Positions 26,853 through 29,733 of a stretch of DNA of 29,733 bases are shown in pieces; position 1 is the first letter of the stretch; each line of letters begins with the position of its first letter. The notes under the pieces were generated by a model. It did no database searches and had not been told where the DNA came from. It saw nothing but the letters and a program-made list of their open reading frames with translations. This stretch comes from JBDOQU01 sp039839375 (lineage in GTDB: Bacteria; Pseudomonadota; Alphaproteobacteria; DSM-16000; Inquilinaceae). Position numbers and translations under genes: made by a program. Location: assembly GCF_039839375.1 (NCBI RefSeq), contig NZ_JBDOQU010000026.1, positions 1-29,733 on the forward strand, given 5' to 3'.

Positions 26853-28754
26853 ATGACGGACGCATCGACCGGCGCGACCGCCGATCAGACCTCTCCGAAA
26901 CCCGAAGCCGAAAGCCTGCCCTTCCAGGCGGAGGTCAGCCGGCTTCTGGAGATCGTCGCCAAGTCTCTCTACAGCCAGAAGGAGGTCTTCCTCCGGGAGC
27001 TGATCTCCAACGCGTCGGACGCGTGCGACAAGCTGCGCTACGCCGCGCTGACGCGGCCGGAGCTGGCGGCGGACGACACGCAGTTCCGCATCCGCCTTTC
27101 GGTCGACCGGGAAGCGCGGACGCTGACCGTCGCCGACAATGGAATCGGCATGGACCGGGAGGATCTGGTCGCCAATCTGGGTACCATCGCCCGGTCCGGC
27201 ACGCTGGGCTTCATGAACGACCTGTCGGGCGATTCGAAGAAGGACATGTCGCTGATCGGCCAGTTCGGCGTCGGCTTCTATTCCGCCTTCATGGTCGCCG
27301 ACCAGGTGACGGTGGAAAGCCGCAAGGCCGGCGACGAGGCGGGCTGGCGCTGGAGTTCCGACGGCAAGGGCGCGTTCACGGTGGAGCCTGAGCCCGGCGC
27401 GGCGCGCGGAACCGCCGTCACACTGCATTTGAACGAGGGCGAGGAGGAGTTCCTGGAGGAGGAGCGCCTGCGCCACATCGTCAAGACCTATTCCGACCAC
27501 ATCGCCATCCCGGTCCTGCTGGAGAAGGGGGAGGAGAGCGAGCGGCTGAACCGCGCGGCGGCGCTGTGGACCCGGCCGAAGGCGGAGATCACGGCCGACG
27601 AGTACAAGGAATTCTATCACCATGTCGGCCACGCCTTCGACGATCCGTGGCTGACCCTGCACTACCGGGCGGAGGGCGTACTGGAATACACGAACCTGCT
27701 GTTCGTGCCCTCCACCCCGCCCTTCGACCTCTACAACCCCGACCGCCAGCATCACGTGAAGCTCTATGTCCGGCGGGTCTTCGTGTCGGACGAGGCGGAG
27801 GGGCTGCTGCCGCCTTATCTGCGCTTCCTGCGCGGCGTGATCGACAGCGAGGATCTGCCGCTGAACGTCAGCCGGGAGATGCTGCAATCCAACCCGCTGG
27901 TCGCGAAGATTCGTCAGGGCGTGACCAAGCGCGTGCTGGCGGAGATCGGGAAAAAGGCGAAGGAGGATGCCGAAGGATACGAGACCTTCTGGACCTCCTT
28001 CGGCCCCGTCCTCAAGGAAGGGCTCTACGAGGACCGCGACCAGCGCGACACGCTGCTGGAACTGGCGCGGTTCCGCACCACCGAAGGCGACGGCTGGACC
28101 AGCCTGGAGGAGTACGCCTCCCGGATGAAGCCGGGGCAGGACGCCATCTTCTTCATCACCGGCGACGATCCCGACGCGCTGCGCAAATCCCCGCAGATCG
28201 AGGGTTTCCGCGCCAAGGGGGTGGAGGTGCTGCTGCTGACCGACCCGGTGGATGAATTCTGGGCGCCCGCGGTCGGAGAGGTGAACGGCCACAAGCTGAA
28301 ATCGGTGACGCGCGCCGGCGCCGACCTTTCGAAGATCGAGGGTAAGGTCGACAAGGAGGACGCCCCACCGCCGGCCGAGGGCATGGACGCGCTGATCGCC
28401 GCCTTCAGGAAGGCTCTGGAAGGCGAGGTGAAGGATGTCCGCGCGTCCGAACGGCTGACCGACAGCCCGGTCTGCCTGGTCGCCGACGACAACGACATGG
28501 ATCTGCATCTGGAGCGGCTGCTGAAGCAGCACAAACAGCTGAACGCGTCGAGCAAGCGCATCCTGGAGGTCAACCCGACCCATCCGCTGGTGCGCGGGCT
28601 GACCGGCGTGGAGGATGAGGCACAGGTGGCGGAGATGGCGTTCCTGCTGCTGGATCAGGCCCGGATCGTCGAGGGCGACCCGGTCCCCGACCCCGCCGCC
28701 TTCTCCCGCCGCCTGGCGAACGCCCTCCAGCGCGGCCTGTCGCTGGCGGCGTAA
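26853..28754 (+). CDS. htpG: Molecular chaperone HtpG (Hsp90 family)
   Basis: A cytoplasmic ATP-dependent chaperone of 633 residues, the usual bacterial Hsp90 length. The N-terminal ATPase (GHKL) domain shows FLRELISNASDACDKLRY, VADNGIGMDRED, and GQFGVGFYSAFMVAD. The middle domain shows YTNLLFVPSTPPFDLYNPD and VIDSEDLPLNVSREMLQ. The C-terminal dimerisation domain ends near LLDQARIVEGDPVPDPAAFSRRL. The ATG at 26853 gives a normal N-terminus that leads quickly into PFQAEVSRLLEIVAKSLYSQKEV. The upstream gap holds a weak promoter and paired palindromes, and a hairpin follows the stop. Heat-shock control by RpoH is expected from the family and an rpoH gene lies in the window, but the promoter match is poor. 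It is followed by a transposase gene on the opposite strand. Confidence 0.97.
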   Translation: MTDASTGATADQTSPKPEAESLPFQAEVSRLLEIVAKSLYSQKEVFLRELISNASDACDKLRYAALTRPELAADDTQFRIRLSVDREARTLTVADNGIGMDREDLVANLGTIARSGTLGFMNDLSGDSKKDMSLIGQFGVGFYSAFMVADQVTVESRKAGDEAGWRWSSDGKGAFTVEPEPGAARGTAVTLHLNEGEEEFLEEERLRHIVKTYSDHIAIPVLLEKGEESERLNRAAALWTRPKAEITADEYKEFYHHVGHAFDDPWLTLHYRAEGVLEYTNLLFVPSTPPFDLYNPDRQHHVKLYVRRVFVSDEAEGLLPPYLRFLRGVIDSEDLPLNVSREMLQSNPLVAKIRQGVTKRVLAEIGKKAKEDAEGYETFWTSFGPVLKEGLYEDRDQRDTLLELARFRTTEGDGWTSLEEYASRMKPGQDAIFFITGDDPDALRKSPQIEGFRAKGVEVLLLTDPVDEFWAPAVGEVNGHKLKSVTRAGADLSKIEGKVDKEDAPPPAEGMDALIAAFRKALEGEVKDVRASERLTDSPVCLVADDNDMDLHLERLLKQHKQLNASSKRILEVNPTHPLVRGLTGVEDEAQVAEMAFLLLDQARIVEGDPVPDPAAFSRRLANALQRGLSLAA

Positions 28755-28767
28755 GTCCCCTCACCCT

Positions 28768-28786
28768 CCCGCCCCTTCGGGTCGGG
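28768..28786 (+). terminator. Hairpin after htpG
   Basis: CCCGCCCC (28768-28775) pairs with GGGTCGGG (28779-28786) with one mismatch around TTC, 13 bases past the htpG stop. A pyrimidine-rich stretch (TCCCTCCCTCTCCC) follows instead of a T-run. This may be a terminator or part of a dispersed GC-rich intergenic repeat. Confidence 0.4.
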
Positions 28787-28816
28787 TCCCTCCCTCTCCC
28801 ACGGAGGCTATCGGAT

Positions 28817-29733
28817 TCACACATTGAATTGTTTGAGTGCGGAGAGTGCGTATTTTGCGGCTTGGAAGTCGAGCCATCCGTTGAGCATGACGACGGGACC
28901 TGGTTTTCCGTAATAGCCGGTCCATCCGCCGAGGCGGGCGCAGACCCATGCGGCGTAGGCGAGGGATTGCCTGGGGTGGGGGTTCTTCTGTCGTTGGGTC
29001 TTGCCTTCGAGCTTGGCGCAGAAGGCTTCCAGCAGGGGGATGTCTTCCGGCTCGAAGGCGTCGATGGCGGGTCTGATGGGTTGGGGGCCGGCTGCGCCAT
29101 CGCGGGCATGGACGAGTTGCTGGACGGTGACGGCGGCGATCAGGGCGGCGACGACCAGCTTGCAGCGGGGCACGTCATCCTCGATGCGCACCCCCTCGAT
29201 GTCGAAGCCCTGGGTCTTGAGGGTGCGGAACAATTGTTCGATGACCCAGCGCCGGCGGTAGAGATCGGCCAGTTCCAGGGCGTCCCGGATATCGGCCACC
29301 GGTTGGCTGGCGATCAGCCGCCAATGGACGGCGGGGCCTGGCGGAGGGTCGACTTCGCGGACATCGACCAGGGTCATGGGCAGGCTTTTGGGCAGGCCGG
29401 GGGCGCCGCCATTCCTGGGCCGCGCCAACTCGGCGGTCATGAAGCGAACCGCCATCACGGCGTCGCGCGCCCTGGCCCCCGGCTTGGCCGGCAGGGACAG
29501 CGTGATCCGGGCGGCCTCGGGCAGCGCGTCGAGGCGGGCGAACAGCCGGCCGCCATCCTCCAGGCTCCGGTCCTGGGCCGCCCGCACCAGGAGGTCGGCA
29601 GTCGCCGGCCGCCGGGCGAAGGCCTCGAAGATATCGCCCTCCCGGTCGGCGATCACCGTGATCCGGGCGGCCGAAGCACAGGTCTCGGCCGCACGATCCG
29701 CCCCGTCGAGCCAGCGCTGGCTCTCCTTGGCCG
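28817..29733 (-). CDS. IS4-family (Tn5-like) transposase, 5' end beyond the window
   Basis: The visible 304 residues are the C-terminal part of a DDE transposase; the frame is open to the right edge, so the start lies outside. VIADREGDIFEAF carries one of the catalytic aspartates (the second in Tn5/IS50). LYRRRWVIEQLFRTLKTQG is the Y-(2)-R-(3)-E-(6)-K signature of the IS4 family, holding the catalytic glutamate. The reading frame has no stop or shift in the visible part, so it may be functional. The gene ends 62 bases past htpG on the opposite strand. I cannot define the terminal inverted repeats because the other end of the element is not in the window. Similarity to the Tn5 branch is by motif spacing, not by a search. 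Confidence 0.88.
   Translation of the reverse strand, partial: AKESQRWLDGADRAAETCASAARITVIADREGDIFEAFARRPATADLLVRAAQDRSLEDGGRLFARLDALPEAARITLSLPAKPGARARDAVMAVRFMTAELARPRNGGAPGLPKSLPMTLVDVREVDPPPGPAVHWRLIASQPVADIRDALELADLYRRRWVIEQLFRTLKTQGFDIEGVRIEDDVPRCKLVVAALIAAVTVQQLVHARDGAAGPQPIRPAIDAFEPEDIPLLEAFCAKLEGKTQRQKNPHPRQSLAYAAWVCARLGGWTGYYGKPGPVVMLNGWLDFQAAKYALSALKQFNV
28817..29733 (-). mobile_element. Partial IS4-family insertion sequence
   Basis: The transposase fragment marks an insertion sequence that enters the window from the right. Its inner boundary should lie between the htpG hairpin (28786) and the transposase stop (28817); the start given here is the coding limit, not the true element end. 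No target duplication can be tested with one end visible. Confidence 0.7.

Noticed and set aside
25941..28583. 880-codon minus-strand open frame antisense to paralogue B and htpG
   Set aside because: It covers two well-supported genes on the other strand and crosses their intergenic operator region; the composition is typical of a high-GC shadow frame.

Overview
The window is high-GC chromosomal DNA, and its gene content points to an alphaproteobacterium, most likely Rhodospirillales-like. The pointers are a ChvG/ChvI two-component pair beside a short HprK, an HPr and a mannose-type EIIA; a DivL-like kinase with tyrosine in place of the phospho-acceptor histidine; a CarD-FdxA-S4-helicase block; and RpoH with an alphaproteobacterial-type sequence. 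The taxonomic call is an inference from gene families and order. I could not compare against any database.

Layout. Bases 1-244 are a non-coding leader with an inverted repeat and a solo copy of a dispersed repeat. 245-2245 (+) holds a type-2 ferredoxin-NADP reductase and an EamA exporter. 2262-12761 (-) is a long run, read from the right: chvI, chvG, hprK, rapZ, EIIA, HPr, enzyme I, ahcY and the divL-like gene. From chvG to enzyme I the genes mostly overlap by a few bases or are closely spaced. ahcY and divL follow after intergenic gaps, with a palindromic operator candidate before ahcY and a strong terminator after it. 12942-13892 (-) is a proline iminopeptidase. 14016-16219 (+) is a translationally coupled pair: an exported SNase-fold protein and an M48 lipoprotein protease. 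rpoH (16223-17107, -) converges on it. 17108-17620 is non-coding and holds two 178-bp tandem repeats. 17621-23283 (-), read from the right, is a Suv3/MgpS-type helicase, an S4 RNA-binding protein, a TerB-like protein, FdxA ferredoxin, CarD and a degenerate metallophosphoesterase. 23454-26753 (+) is a tandem pair of exported paralogues that I do not recognise. htpG (26853-28754, +) follows, and a Tn5/IS4-type transposase gene runs off the right edge.

How it works together. HprK, HPr, EIIA and enzyme I form a phosphorelay with no sugar permease in the window, so the role is regulatory. RapZ and the envelope sensor pair ChvG/ChvI are embedded in the same cluster. CarD, RpoH and HtpG are general transcription and stress functions.

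The most notable observations are four proteins whose catalytic residues have changed: DivL-like H-to-Y (plus E-to-Q), RapZ P-loop K-to-M, an SNase-fold protein lacking the catalytic Asp/Glu, and a PPP-type phosphatase fold with nearly all metal ligands replaced. Others are the exported paralogue pair, a pair of 13-bp palindromes spaced 21 bp apart before htpG, and a perfect 16-bp AT-rich palindrome before ahcY.
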